Position numbers and translations under genes: made by a program
Shown here: positions 45,010-53,054 of the stretch, in pieces
Numbering within the stretch: position 1 is the first letter of the stretch
How the letters are laid out: the number at the start of each line of letters is the position of its first letter
Origin: Thiobacillus denitrificans ATCC 25259
Lineage (GTDB): Bacteria > Pseudomonadota > Gammaproteobacteria > Burkholderiales > Thiobacillaceae
Assembly (NCBI RefSeq): GCF_000012745.1
Contig: NC_007404.1
Span: 2,356,001-2,420,000, forward strand
Length of the DNA: 64,000 nt
Direction: 5' to 3'
The notes under the pieces: generated by a model
Databases searched by the model: none
The model's input: the letters and a program-made list of their open reading frames with translations, nothing else
What the model was told of the DNA's origin: nothing

Positions 45010-45345
45010 GCGACTACTTGATCTTTCTGGCTTTCGCCCCGGCAACTTTGCAGGACATCTTTCTGGGGCTTTCGCCCCTGCGACTTGCGGGACGCGCCCG
45101 CAGAGTCTTGCGCGCGGGACAGCGCGCTTCGGTAACCGTTCAGGCGGTGCCTCGAGGTCGGAAGCGACCGTGCTCGAGCGGCATCAAGAGCCGCTGCGGT
45201 GCGATGTAACGGTGGGCGCTGCGCTGGACTGGGCCCGGCCCTTGCGCTGCGCGCCGGGCAAAGCGACGACCGGTTGGTTTGTGTTTCGCGGTGGTCAGCA
45301 GTTTCCGGGTATCCACCTGAAAATGCCGGCCCGCGACTCGGGCTG
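45010..45345 (+). pseudogene. Possible decayed remnant of a LysR gene
   Basis: After the operator, GATCTTTCTGGCTTTCGC and CGGCAAC echo the start of the intact LysR gene (GACATTTCTGACCGTCGC, GCGGCAAC). Near 45259-45292 a frame encodes KATTGWFVFRGG, echoing its end (KLTAWMVFPREG). The middle is mostly gone. If right, a dsrC-operator-lysR unit was duplicated and this regulator was lost. The match is short and read by eye. Confidence 0.3.
45021..45092. repeat. Imperfect tandem repeat of about 36 bp
   Basis: ATCTTTCTGGCTTTCGCCCC...TTGCAGGA (45021-45055) is followed at once by ATCTTTCTGGGGCTTTCGCC...TTGCGGGA (45057-45092). The second unit contains the hairpin GGGGCTTTCGCCCC. It lies within the gap between the two DsrC-like genes. 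Confidence 0.65.
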
Positions 45346-45412
45346 CCCCTGAGGCGGGGCGCCGACCGTCAGGGTTACGCGACTCCGACGGAATGAGGCG
45401 TACGCTTCGGGT

Positions 45413-45748
45413 TCAGCCCGTGCTCCAGGCCCGGGGCCGGCGCATGCCGGCGATTTTGCAGGCCTGCTTGACGTAGCCGTAGGGAAACAACTCGAACAAC
45501 TTTTTCTGCGCGTCCTTGCCGAGGCGCTCGGCGAGGTGTTTGATCACGAAGCGGGCGTCGGCCGCGACCTGATGCTCCTCATAGTACTCGCGCATGAAGT
45601 TGATCGCGTCCCAATGATCGTCGTTGAGTTCGATGTTCTCGTCGGCGGCGAGCAGGCGGGCGACGTCTTCGTTCCAGTCACCCGGCTCGATCAGATAACC
45701 CTCAGCATCGCGCTCGGGCATCACTGCGGCATCAGAAATCTGGTTCAT
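45413..45748 (-). CDS. DsrC/TusE-like protein with a single C-terminal-region cysteine (copy 2)
   Basis: This 111-residue paralogue of the protein at 44562 has DAEGYLIEPGDW (15-26), LNDDHWDAINFMREYYEEH, KKLFELFPYGYVKQACKIAG (about 82-101). Only the KQAC cysteine remains; the C-terminus is MRRPRAWSTG with no CysA. By eye the two copies share about half their residues, so the duplication is old or both came from a larger family. It is divergent from a LysR gene across a 108-bp region holding the shared operator motif. Confidence 0.9.
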   Translation of the reverse strand: MNQISDAAVMPERDAEGYLIEPGDWNEDVARLLAADENIELNDDHWDAINFMREYYEEHQVAADARFVIKHLAERLGKDAQKKLFELFPYGYVKQACKIAGMRRPRAWSTG

Positions 45749-45828
45749 GCTGTGTCCTTCGTCCTCGTTGCTGTTGCCTACAGCTTAAGGATCGGGCACC
45801 CATCTATCCAGCGATTATTTTTGGTTTT

Positions 45829-45848
45829 TGATATCGAAAAAAGCGATA
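45829..45848. promoter_or_regulatory. LysR-type operator candidate between DsrC-like copy 2 and lysR
   Basis: TGATATCGAAAAAAGCGATA has the dyad TATCG-N7-CGATA. It lies 8 bases before the LysR start and 81 bases from the DsrC-like start, so it suits both autoregulation and control of the sulfur gene. The upstream stretch ATCCAGCGATTATTTTTGG matches ATCCAACGAAAAATTCCGG at copy 1. Confidence 0.75.
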
Positions 45849-45856
45849 ATCCACCG

Positions 45857-46708
45857 ATGGATACCGAACTCGCCCGGACATTTCTGACCGTCGCGGCAAC
45901 CGGCAATTTCGTCGCCGCGGCGAGCCGCCTCCACGTCACGCAATCGACCGTCAGCGCGCGCATTCAGACGCTCGAGACGACGCTCGGCGCGCGCCTTTTC
46001 CAGCGCGGGCGGAACGGCGCGGAATTGACGGCGTCGGGCAAGCGCTTTCTGCGTCACGCGAAGCACCTCGTGCGCACGGTCGAACAGGCCTTGCACGACG
46101 TCGGCCTCCCGCAGGGCTTCCACGACGTGCTGACGCTGTCAGGGCGGATCGCGTTATGGGAAGGTTTCCTGCCGCACTGGGTCGCGTGGATGCGCGAAGC
46201 CGCACCCGACGTGTCGCTGCGGCTGGAGATCGGCTTCGAGGCCGATATCATGCAAGGCCTCATCGAAGGCACGACCGATATCGGCGTCATGTACACGCCG
46301 ACCTCGCGCCCCGGACTCGTCGTCGAGCCGCTGTTCGACGAGAACCTCATGCTCGTCACGAGCGATCTCGCGCGCGGCTGGCCCGAGGAGGGCTATATCC
46401 ACATCGACTGGGGCCCCGAATTCCACGCCCAGTTCAGCGACCACTTCCCCGACGCGCCGCCGCCGACCGTCGTTGCCAACATCGGCTGGCTCGGCGTGCA
46501 GCAATTGCTGACCTACGGCGGCAGCGGCTATTTCCCGCAGCGGCTGGTGCGCCAGCTCATCGAGGACGGTCGGCTATGGCGCGTGCCCGACAGTCCGCAG
46601 TTCAAGCTGACCGCGTGGATGGTATTCCCGCGTGAGGGCAGCGCCACGCTGAAGAGCGCGCTCGACGGGCTGCGCACGCTCGCACGCGACGAGCAGGCGC
46701 GCCTCTAA
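45857..46708 (+). CDS. LysR-family regulator, probable controller of the DsrC-like genes
   Basis: This 283-residue protein has an N-terminal winged helix (1-60; GNFVAAASRLHVTQSTVSAR, LETTLGARLFQRG) and an effector domain (SGRIALWEGFLPHWVAWMRE, GLIEGTTDIGVMY). The start MDTELARTFLTV at 45857 is the standard LysR start; earlier in-frame codons would overlap the operator and the divergent gene. The effector is unknown. Its own motif recurs at the other DsrC-like gene, which makes it the likely regulator of both. Confidence 0.9.
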   Translation: MDTELARTFLTVAATGNFVAAASRLHVTQSTVSARIQTLETTLGARLFQRGRNGAELTASGKRFLRHAKHLVRTVEQALHDVGLPQGFHDVLTLSGRIALWEGFLPHWVAWMREAAPDVSLRLEIGFEADIMQGLIEGTTDIGVMYTPTSRPGLVVEPLFDENLMLVTSDLARGWPEEGYIHIDWGPEFHAQFSDHFPDAPPPTVVANIGWLGVQQLLTYGGSGYFPQRLVRQLIEDGRLWRVPDSPQFKLTAWMVFPREGSATLKSALDGLRTLARDEQARL

Positions 46709-46818
46709 GTCCTCCCCCCGTTTCCCCCGCCGCGCGCGAACGACCGGCCGGCGCCACGCCACGCGGCGCCCGGGGGCGCGCTTTGCGCCGTAAACCCGCG
46801 TCACCGCCAGTATCTTGC

Positions 46819-46878
46819 TTGCCCCGAAAATTAGATTCACCTACTATGCGCGTCCATTTCATGCATACGGTATGCATG
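46819..46878 (+). promoter_or_regulatory. hmp promoter with a perfect 19-bp palindrome
   Basis: TTGCCC (46819) and TACTAT (46842) are 17 bp apart. Just past the expected transcription start lies CATGCATACGGTATGCATG (46860-46878), a perfect palindrome. Its ATGCAT cores are like NsrR sites (inverted repeats with ATGCATTT arms). Placement suits repression relieved by nitric oxide. NsrR is not encoded in the window. Confidence 0.65.
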
Positions 46879-46907
46879 TTTTGTCCGAAACGCCTCAAGG
46901 AGAAACG

Positions 46908-48095
46908 ATGCTATCTGCCGAAACCCTGGCAACGATCAAGTCCACCGCACCGCTCCTCGCCGAGCAGGGCCGTGCAATCACCGATCTGTTTTATTCCAAG
47001 CTCTTTTCCGAACACCCGGAACTGCAGCACATCTTCAACATGGCAAACCAGGCGCAGGGCGAGCAGTCGCGCGCGCTCGCAGAATCCGTCTTCATGTATG
47101 CGACGCACATCGACGCGCTGCAGAAACTCGGCCCGATGGTCAGCCGCATCGCCCACAAGCACGCGAGCCTGCAGGTCGCCCCCGAACACTATCCGATCGT
47201 CGGCAAATATCTGCTCGAGGCGATCCGCGACCACCTCGGGCTGGAAGACGGCCATCCGGTGCTTGGCGCCTGGTCCGAGGCCTACGCGCAACTCGCCGAT
47301 ATCTTCATCACGACCGAAGAGGGCATCTACGCGGCAAACGCCGACAAGCCCGGCGGCTGGCGCGGCTTCCGCGCCTTCGTGATCGACGAGATCCGCGACG
47401 AGGCGCAGGGCATCAAGTCGATCTATCTGGTTCCCGAGGACGGTCAGGCGATCGCCGACTTCGAGCCGGGGCAGTACCTCGGCGTCAAGGTTCAGGTGCC
47501 CGGCCACGCGTACGACGAGATCCGCCAGTATTCGCTGTCCGACGCACCGGGCAAGCGCACCTACCGCATCACGGTCAAGGCCGAGGGGGACGCGCCTGCG
47601 GGCAAGGTGTCCCACCATCTGCACGGCGCCGAGCCCGGCGACCGGGTCTGGGTACAGCCGCCGACCGGCGACTTCACGGTCGAGCGTGAAGACCGCCGGC
47701 TCGCGTTCATCGCCGGAGGCGTCGGCATCACACCGCTGCTCAGCATGCTGCACGCGCGTGCCGAGCGCGGCGCCGACCTCTCCGACGTCGTCTTCGTGCA
47801 CTGCTGCCGCGACAAGGCGCACCATGCGATGGCGGACGAGTTGCGGCAGCTTGCCCGCGCGCACGGCTTCTCCTACCGCGTCGCCTACGAGCGCGGCGAG
47901 GGCGGTGATCATCAAGGCTATCTCGATCGCGACGTGCTCACGCGCTGGCTCGGCGAGCCCGACGCCGACGTCTACTTCTGCGGGCCTAGGCCCTTCATGG
48001 CCGCGCTCAATACCGCGCTCGGCGAGATGGGCTACCGCGAGGAACGACTGCACTACGAGGTGTTCGGCCCGAGCATCCGCCTGCAGCCGCATTGA
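46908..48095 (+). CDS. hmp: Flavohemoglobin, nitric oxide dioxygenase (Hmp)
   Basis: Hmp oxidises nitric oxide to nitrate with NAD(P)H and oxygen in the cytosol. The 395-residue protein has a globin domain (about 1-137) with distal Y29 and Q53 and proximal H85 (IAHKHASL), and an FAD domain with RQYSLSDAPG. The NAD domain has AGGVGITPLLSML and the end YFCGPRPFM...HYEVFGP. AAGGAG lies before the ATG. It is monocistronic, ended by a strong bidirectional terminator. Confidence 0.97.
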   Translation: MLSAETLATIKSTAPLLAEQGRAITDLFYSKLFSEHPELQHIFNMANQAQGEQSRALAESVFMYATHIDALQKLGPMVSRIAHKHASLQVAPEHYPIVGKYLLEAIRDHLGLEDGHPVLGAWSEAYAQLADIFITTEEGIYAANADKPGGWRGFRAFVIDEIRDEAQGIKSIYLVPEDGQAIADFEPGQYLGVKVQVPGHAYDEIRQYSLSDAPGKRTYRITVKAEGDAPAGKVSHHLHGAEPGDRVWVQPPTGDFTVEREDRRLAFIAGGVGITPLLSMLHARAERGADLSDVVFVHCCRDKAHHAMADELRQLARAHGFSYRVAYERGEGGDHQGYLDRDVLTRWLGEPDADVYFCGPRPFMAALNTALGEMGYREERLHYEVFGPSIRLQPH

Positions 48096-48096
48096 G

Positions 48097-48124
48097 AAAA
48101 GGGAGCCTCGGGCTCCCTTTTTTT
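48097..48124. terminator. Bidirectional intrinsic terminator after hmp
   Basis: Stem GGGAGCC and GGCTCCC with loop TCG, flanked by AAAA on the left and seven T on the right (48118-48124). It serves hmp and, reading the other way, the convergent methyltransferase gene, whose stop abuts it. Confidence 0.92.
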
Positions 48125-48730
48125 CTAGGCTTTCCGCGCCACGAGGTCGATCAAGGCAGACTGACCATGATGATGCGAGCCTTCGCTGATGAAGGATTCG
48201 TGTTCGCGCAGGTGCAGGATGTCCCAGTCGCCGAACCATTCGCGCAGCAGCGCCGCGGTGTACATGTTCTCGGCGTTCGGCGGGCCCCCGGTGCCGAACT
48301 CGCCCTGCTTAGGCGTGTAGCCCTGCAGGATCAGCACGCCGCCTGACTTGAGCGTGCGGCGGATGCCGTCGATGACGCGGTCCCGCGCGGGCGGCGGCGC
48401 GAACTGAATGAAGATCGCGACGACCAGGTCATACGCCGCTTCCGGCCAGTGCCAGTTCAGCGCATCGGCCTCTTCGGTCTCGAGCGCGACGCCGCGCGCG
48501 GCCGCAAGCTTGCGGGCCTTCTCCAGCGCGAACGGCGAGACGTCGATCGCATGCACCGCCGCGCCCTGCTCGGCGAGCCACACGCCGTTGCGTCCCTCGC
48601 CGTCGGCGATCGCCAGCGCCCGCATTCCCGGATGCACCAAGGCCTTCTGGCTCGCCAGAAACACGTTTGGCGCGGTGCCGAAGACGTATTCGTCGGTCGC
48701 GTAGCGCGCGTTCCAGAACTCGGTGCTCAC
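48125..48730 (-). CDS. Class I SAM-dependent methyltransferase (TehB-like)
   Basis: This 201-residue enzyme has the SAM-binding fold: MRALAIADGEGRNGVWLAEQ (motif I), AVHAIDVSPFALEKA (motif II), YDLVVAIFIQF and GGVLILQGYTPKQGEFGTGG further on. The tail SFISEGSHHHGQSALIDLV is seen in small TehB-like methyltransferases. The start is GTG, overlapping the dsbC stop (GTGA). The substrate is unknown; it is last of the amgK-to-methyltransferase run. Confidence 0.87.
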   Translation of the reverse strand: MSTEFWNARYATDEYVFGTAPNVFLASQKALVHPGMRALAIADGEGRNGVWLAEQGAAVHAIDVSPFALEKARKLAAARGVALETEEADALNWHWPEAAYDLVVAIFIQFAPPPARDRVIDGIRRTLKSGGVLILQGYTPKQGEFGTGGPPNAENMYTAALLREWFGDWDILHLREHESFISEGSHHHGQSALIDLVARKA

Positions 48731-49437
48731 TTCGCGTTGGCGGCAAGCAGTCGCTCGAGTTGCGCGGCGGGCACCATGCCGGGCACGCGCACGCCGTTGG
48801 CGAAGAACAGCGTTGGCGTGCCGTTTACTTTCAACCGGTTGCCGAGGGCGATCGTGGCGTCGACCGGGTTGGCGCACTTGCCGTCGTTGTCGGGCACGGT
48901 GCCGCGCGTGATGTAGGCGTCCCAGGCCTTGTTGCGGTCGGGCGCACACCAGATCTGCTTCGACGTCTGGACGGCCTTCGGGTGCAGCCCGGCGATCGGG
49001 TAGAGGAAAGTGTAGACGGTGATGTTGTCGACCTTGGTGAGTTCAGCCTCGAACTTGCGGCAATACGGGCAATCGACGTCAGAGAACAGCACCAGCTTGC
49101 GCGCGCCGTTGCCTTTCACGGTCTTCAGCGCGTTGTTGAGCGGAAACACGTCCCAACTCACGGCCTGCAACTGGTTGAGTCGCGCCTGCGTCAGGTTCGT
49201 GCGATTCTTCAGGTCGATCACGTCGCCCGCGAAGACGTATTTCGCCTTCGCGTCGACGTAGACGAGCTGGCCGTCGAGGTAGACCTCGAACAGGCCGCTG
49301 TAAGGCGTCGGCTTGACCGAACTGACCTTCGCACCCGGGAACTGCTGTGCCAGGGTCTTGCGGATCAGCTTCTCGTCGGCGTGGGCGGCTGCGGCGAACA
49401 TCAGGCTTGCAGCCAGCGCCAGGGAAGTGAATTTCAT
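48727..49437 (-). CDS. dsbC: Thiol:disulfide interchange protein DsbC
   Basis: This is a periplasmic disulfide isomerase. The 236-residue precursor has a signal peptide (MKFTSLALAASLMFAAAAHA), an N-terminal dimerisation domain (about 21-80), and a thioredoxin-like domain with active site FSDVDCPYCRKFE near 115-127 and the cis-proline loop VNGTPTLFF. GGAG precedes the ATG; an upstream ATG would lengthen it by 15 residues and spoil the signal. It lies 28 bases after ubiI. Confidence 0.95.
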   Translation of the reverse strand: MKFTSLALAASLMFAAAAHADEKLIRKTLAQQFPGAKVSSVKPTPYSGLFEVYLDGQLVYVDAKAKYVFAGDVIDLKNRTNLTQARLNQLQAVSWDVFPLNNALKTVKGNGARKLVLFSDVDCPYCRKFEAELTKVDNITVYTFLYPIAGLHPKAVQTSKQIWCAPDRNKAWDAYITRGTVPDNDGKCANPVDATIALGNRLKVNGTPTLFFANGVRVPGMVPAAQLERLLAANAK

Positions 49438-49465
49438 GCGTCGCTCCAAAGAAATCGAAAAAAGA

Positions 49466-50623
49466 TCAGGACATTGCTTCACGTATCAGCGCCGCCTTGA
49501 GTGGCGGCAGGTGGTCGACGAGGTCCATCCCGGCGTTGCGCAGCCACTGGGCGCGCGGTGCCGCGAAGAGATGGTGCAGCCCGTGCGTGACGCCCTGTAT
49601 GCGCGCGACCGGTTCGGCCCGCGCGCGCGCGTAGCGGCGCAGCAGCGCGGGATCACCGGGGCTGGCACGGCGATGCTGCGCGAGCACGGCGACGAGCGCC
49701 TCGGCGTCACCGAAGCCGAGGTTCACACCTTGTCCGGCAAGCGGGTGTACGCCGTGGGCGGCATCGCCGACCAGCGCGACGCCGGGTGCGATCGGGGATT
49801 CGACGCGGATAAGTCGCAAGGGAAAAGCCGCGGGCGGCGTCAGCAGACGCAGGGCGCCGAGCCGGTCACCGCCCGCCGCGCGGACCTTTTCCGCCAGTTC
49901 GGACGCAGGCAGCGCCAGCAGCGCCGCGGCGGAGGCCATCTCCGTTGACCAGACGATCGACACGCGGTTCCCGGGCAGCGGTAGCCAGGCAAGGACGTCG
50001 CTGCCCGAAAACCACTGGAAGGCCGTGCCGTGATGGGGTCGTTCGCAATCGAAATTGGCAACGACCCCGCTTCGCTCATAGGGCGTGACCTCCGCGGCAA
50101 GGCCCGCCCAGTCACGGATGCGGGACGCCGCGCCGTCGGCGCCGACGACGAGATCGGCTTCGAGAACGGTGCCGTCGGCGAGCGTCACGCGGGTCGAATC
50201 TTCGCCGCGGTCGAGCGCGTCGATCGCAGCCGGGCAGTGCACGGCGACGCTACCGTCGGCCTCGATCGTGCGCCACAGCGCGTCCTGCAGGCGGCCGCTC
50301 TCGACGATCGAGGCGAGATGCGAGACGCCGGCTTCGTAAGCGTCGAGCCGCACCGCGCCGTGGCCGTCGCCCGCCACCTCCATGCGGTAAATCGGCTGAA
50401 TGCGCGCCGCGTCCATTTTCTGCCAGGCGCCGAGCCGTTCGAGAAAGCGCTGGCTCGCCGGGCTGATGGCGTAGATCCGGGTGTCCCAGGTCGCATCGGG
50501 AACGTCGGGCGGACGCCGCTCGATCAAGGCCACGCGCAGGCCTTGTCGCGCGAGCGCGAGTGCCGTTGCGGCGCCGACGAGGCCAGCGCCGACGACCACT
50601 ACCTGATGGCGGGCGCGGCTCAC
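49466..50623 (-). CDS. ubiI: FAD-dependent ubiquinone-biosynthesis hydroxylase (UbiI/UbiF/COQ6 family)
   Basis: This 385-residue aromatic monooxygenase hydroxylates the ubiquinone ring. FAD motif HQVVVVGAGLVGAATALALA (6-25), motif DLVVGADGAASRIRDW near 160, and VALVGDAAHGVHPLAGQGVN near 288 are intact. The start is GTG, overlapping the ubiH stop. Symbol ubiI rests on the pepP-ubiH-ubiI order known from E. coli; the ring position it acts on cannot be read from sequence. Confidence 0.87.
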   Translation of the reverse strand: MSRARHQVVVVGAGLVGAATALALARQGLRVALIERRPPDVPDATWDTRIYAISPASQRFLERLGAWQKMDAARIQPIYRMEVAGDGHGAVRLDAYEAGVSHLASIVESGRLQDALWRTIEADGSVAVHCPAAIDALDRGEDSTRVTLADGTVLEADLVVGADGAASRIRDWAGLAAEVTPYERSGVVANFDCERPHHGTAFQWFSGSDVLAWLPLPGNRVSIVWSTEMASAAALLALPASELAEKVRAAGGDRLGALRLLTPPAAFPLRLIRVESPIAPGVALVGDAAHGVHPLAGQGVNLGFGDAEALVAVLAQHRRASPGDPALLRRYARARAEPVARIQGVTHGLHHLFAAPRAQWLRNAGMDLVDHLPPLKAALIREAMS

Positions 50624-51756
50624 CCGCGCGCCCCGAACATCATGCGCCGCGCGACGAAGGCCTTCAGCGGCGGCAGCGCCTCGAGCGCCAGCAAGCCGAG
50701 CCCGCGGGCGTGACGCAGCACCGCGACGTCGTTCGAAAACATGCGCACCAGGAAGTCGGTGAAGCCGAGTCCGGCGACGACGTCGAAGCGGCGGCCGCGC
50801 GCGTAGGCGTGCAGCATCGCCTCGCCGCCGAGGGCGGTCGCCGGGGTGTCGGCACAGAGGCGCGCGAGCTCCCAGGCGTCGCGCAGGCCGATGTTGAAAC
50901 CCTGGCCTGCGACCGGATGCAGCGTCTGGGCCGCGTTGCCGATGCGCACGACGCGCGCGCCGACTTCGCGCCCGGCGTAGACACAATGCAGCGGAAAGGT
51001 CTTGCGCGGCGTCGCGGCGAGGAACAAGCCCTGGCGCCCGCCGAAATGGCGCTGGAGCGCGGCAAGAAATTCCGCGTCGGACAATGCGGCGATACGCATG
51101 GCCTCGGCGCTCGCGGCGGTCCACACCAGCGCGTAGCCGTCGCGCTTGGGTAGCAAGGCCGCCGGGCCTTCCGGCGTGAAGCGCTCGAAGGCCTGCCCGC
51201 CGTGCGCGAGCTCGGTCCGCACTTCGCACACCACGGCCGTCTGCGCGTAATCGTGCGCGAAGCGCGGCGCGGGCGTCTGCGTGCCCCGTCCGCCGTCGGC
51301 GACCGCGACGAGTGGGGCCGACCAGGTGCGACCGTCCGCCGCCTGTACGCAGGCTGCCTCGATGCCCGGTTCGATGCGCTCGACCGGCACGCCGTACTCG
51401 ACGGCGATGGGCGCTTCAGCCAGCGCCTGCTTCAGCACCTCGGTCAGGTGCGCGTAGGACAGTACGTAACCGAGGGCCGGGACGCCGAGCGCCTCGGCGG
51501 AGAGCCGGGTCACGCCGAGCGCGCCGCGCTGCGAGATGTGGATGCGCGTGATCGGCGTGACGTCCTGCACGCGGGCCCAGACCCCGAGCCGCTCGAGAAT
51601 CAGACGCGCGCCGTGCGCGAGCGCCAGGGTCCGCGTATCGGCGCGGGCGTCCTCGGCGCGCGCTTCGAGCACGCGCGCGGCGACGCCGTGCTGTTGCAAG
51701 GCCAGCGCACTGACGGCTCCCACGGGTCCGGCGCCGACGACGATGACCTCGTTCAC
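50620..51756 (-). CDS. ubiH: FAD-dependent ubiquinone-biosynthesis hydroxylase UbiH
   Basis: This 378-residue flavin monooxygenase is involved in a ring hydroxylation of ubiquinone synthesis. FAD motif VNEVIVVGAGPVGAVSALAL (1-20), PLVAVADGGRGTQTP near 155, VVRIGNAAQTLHPVAGQGFN near 278 (Asn-Ala where relatives have Asp-Ala) and GLRDAWELARL follow. The start is GTG in a GTGA overlap with pepP. It sits between pepP and ubiI in the common order. Confidence 0.9.
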   Translation of the reverse strand: MNEVIVVGAGPVGAVSALALQQHGVAARVLEARAEDARADTRTLALAHGARLILERLGVWARVQDVTPITRIHISQRGALGVTRLSAEALGVPALGYVLSYAHLTEVLKQALAEAPIAVEYGVPVERIEPGIEAACVQAADGRTWSAPLVAVADGGRGTQTPAPRFAHDYAQTAVVCEVRTELAHGGQAFERFTPEGPAALLPKRDGYALVWTAASAEAMRIAALSDAEFLAALQRHFGGRQGLFLAATPRKTFPLHCVYAGREVGARVVRIGNAAQTLHPVAGQGFNIGLRDAWELARLCADTPATALGGEAMLHAYARGRRFDVVAGLGFTDFLVRMFSNDVAVLRHARGLGLLALEALPPLKAFVARRMMFGARG

Positions 51757-53054
51757 GGACGCATCCACGCCTCGATCTCGGCGACGGTCTTCGGTGCATG
51801 GGTCAGCACCTCGCACGCGGATTCGGTCACGGCGACGTCGTCCTCGATGCGAATGCCGATGTTCCAGAACGCCTGCGGCACATCGTCCGCCGGACGGATG
51901 TAGAGGCCGGGCTCGACCGTGAGCGTCATGCCCGGCTGGAGCGAGCGCCATTCGCCATGCAGCTTGTATTCGCCGGCGTCGTGGACGTCCATGCCGAGCC
52001 AGTGCCCGGTGCGGTGCATGTAAAAACGACTATAGGCCTGCGACTCGATCAGGCCGTCGACCGCGCCCGCGAGCAGGCCGAGGTCGACGAGACCCTGGGT
52101 CAGTACGCGCACCGCCGTCTCGTGCGGCGTGTTCCAGTGGTTGCCCGGGCGCACGGCGTCGATCGCAGCGCGCTGGGCAGCCAGCACGAGTTCATAGACG
52201 TCTTTTTGCGCCGCCGTGTAGCGCCCGCTGACCGGAAAGGTCCGCGTGATGTCGGCGGCATAGCTGCCGAATTCGGCCGCCGCGTCGATCAGCAGCAAGT
52301 CGCCTTCGCGCAGCGGTTGGTTGTTGAAGACGTAGTGCAGCACGCAGGCGTTGGCACCGCTCGCGACGATCGAGGTGTAGGCCGGCGACTCGGCCCCGCC
52401 GCTCCTGAACGCGCACAGAAGCTCGGCTTCGATCTCGTATTCGTGGCGGCCGGGACGCGTCGCGCGCATCGCCGCGCGGTGTGCGCCGTCGGAGATTTCC
52501 GCGGCACGCCGCATCAGCGCGAGTTCGTGGGCGTCCTTGACGAGCCGGAACTCGTCGAGCCAGACCCGCGCGTCGACCAGGCGGTCGGGCGCGCGCACGC
52601 CGCTGCGCGCCTTGCTGCGCACGACGTTGAGCCAGCCCATGACCTGCGTGTCCCATGCCATGTCGCGACCGATGATGTAGGCGAGCAGCGGCTGGTTTTC
52701 GAGCAGCCGCGGCACTTCGGTCTGCAGCGTGTCGTAAGCGTAGGCCTCGTCAAACGCGAATGTCTCGCGCGCGGCCTGCGGTCCGTAGCGGAAGCCGTCC
52801 CAGATCTCCCTTTCCTCGTTGCGCTCGCGGCAGAAGAGGACGTGGCGCGGGTGCTTGCCGCCGATCAGCACGACGACCGCTTCGGGCTCGTTGAAGCCGG
52901 TCAGCCAGTAGAAGTAGCTGTCGTGCCGGTAGGGGTAGTGCGTGTCGCGGTTGCGCGGGACCTCGGGCGCGGTCGCGATGACCATCACGCCCTCGCCCAT
53001 CTGTTCGAGCACGCGTTCGCGACGCGCGCGATGAATCGCGGAATCAGGCTGCAT
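51753..53054 (-). CDS. pepP: Xaa-Pro aminopeptidase (PepP)
   Basis: This 433-residue dimetal enzyme removes N-terminal residues before proline. The N-terminal domain has HDSYFYWLTGFNEPEAV (44-60). The pita-bread catalytic domain has metal ligands in LLIDAAAEFGSYAADITRTF, HRTGHWLGMDVHD, MTLTVEPGLYI and IRIEDDVAVTE. The start overlaps the murU stop by 11 bases. PepP beside ubiH is a conserved arrangement in proteobacteria. Confidence 0.96.
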   Translation of the reverse strand: MQPDSAIHRARRERVLEQMGEGVMVIATAPEVPRNRDTHYPYRHDSYFYWLTGFNEPEAVVVLIGGKHPRHVLFCRERNEEREIWDGFRYGPQAARETFAFDEAYAYDTLQTEVPRLLENQPLLAYIIGRDMAWDTQVMGWLNVVRSKARSGVRAPDRLVDARVWLDEFRLVKDAHELALMRRAAEISDGAHRAAMRATRPGRHEYEIEAELLCAFRSGGAESPAYTSIVASGANACVLHYVFNNQPLREGDLLLIDAAAEFGSYAADITRTFPVSGRYTAAQKDVYELVLAAQRAAIDAVRPGNHWNTPHETAVRVLTQGLVDLGLLAGAVDGLIESQAYSRFYMHRTGHWLGMDVHDAGEYKLHGEWRSLQPGMTLTVEPGLYIRPADDVPQAFWNIGIRIEDDVAVTESACEVLTHAPKTVAEIEAWMRP

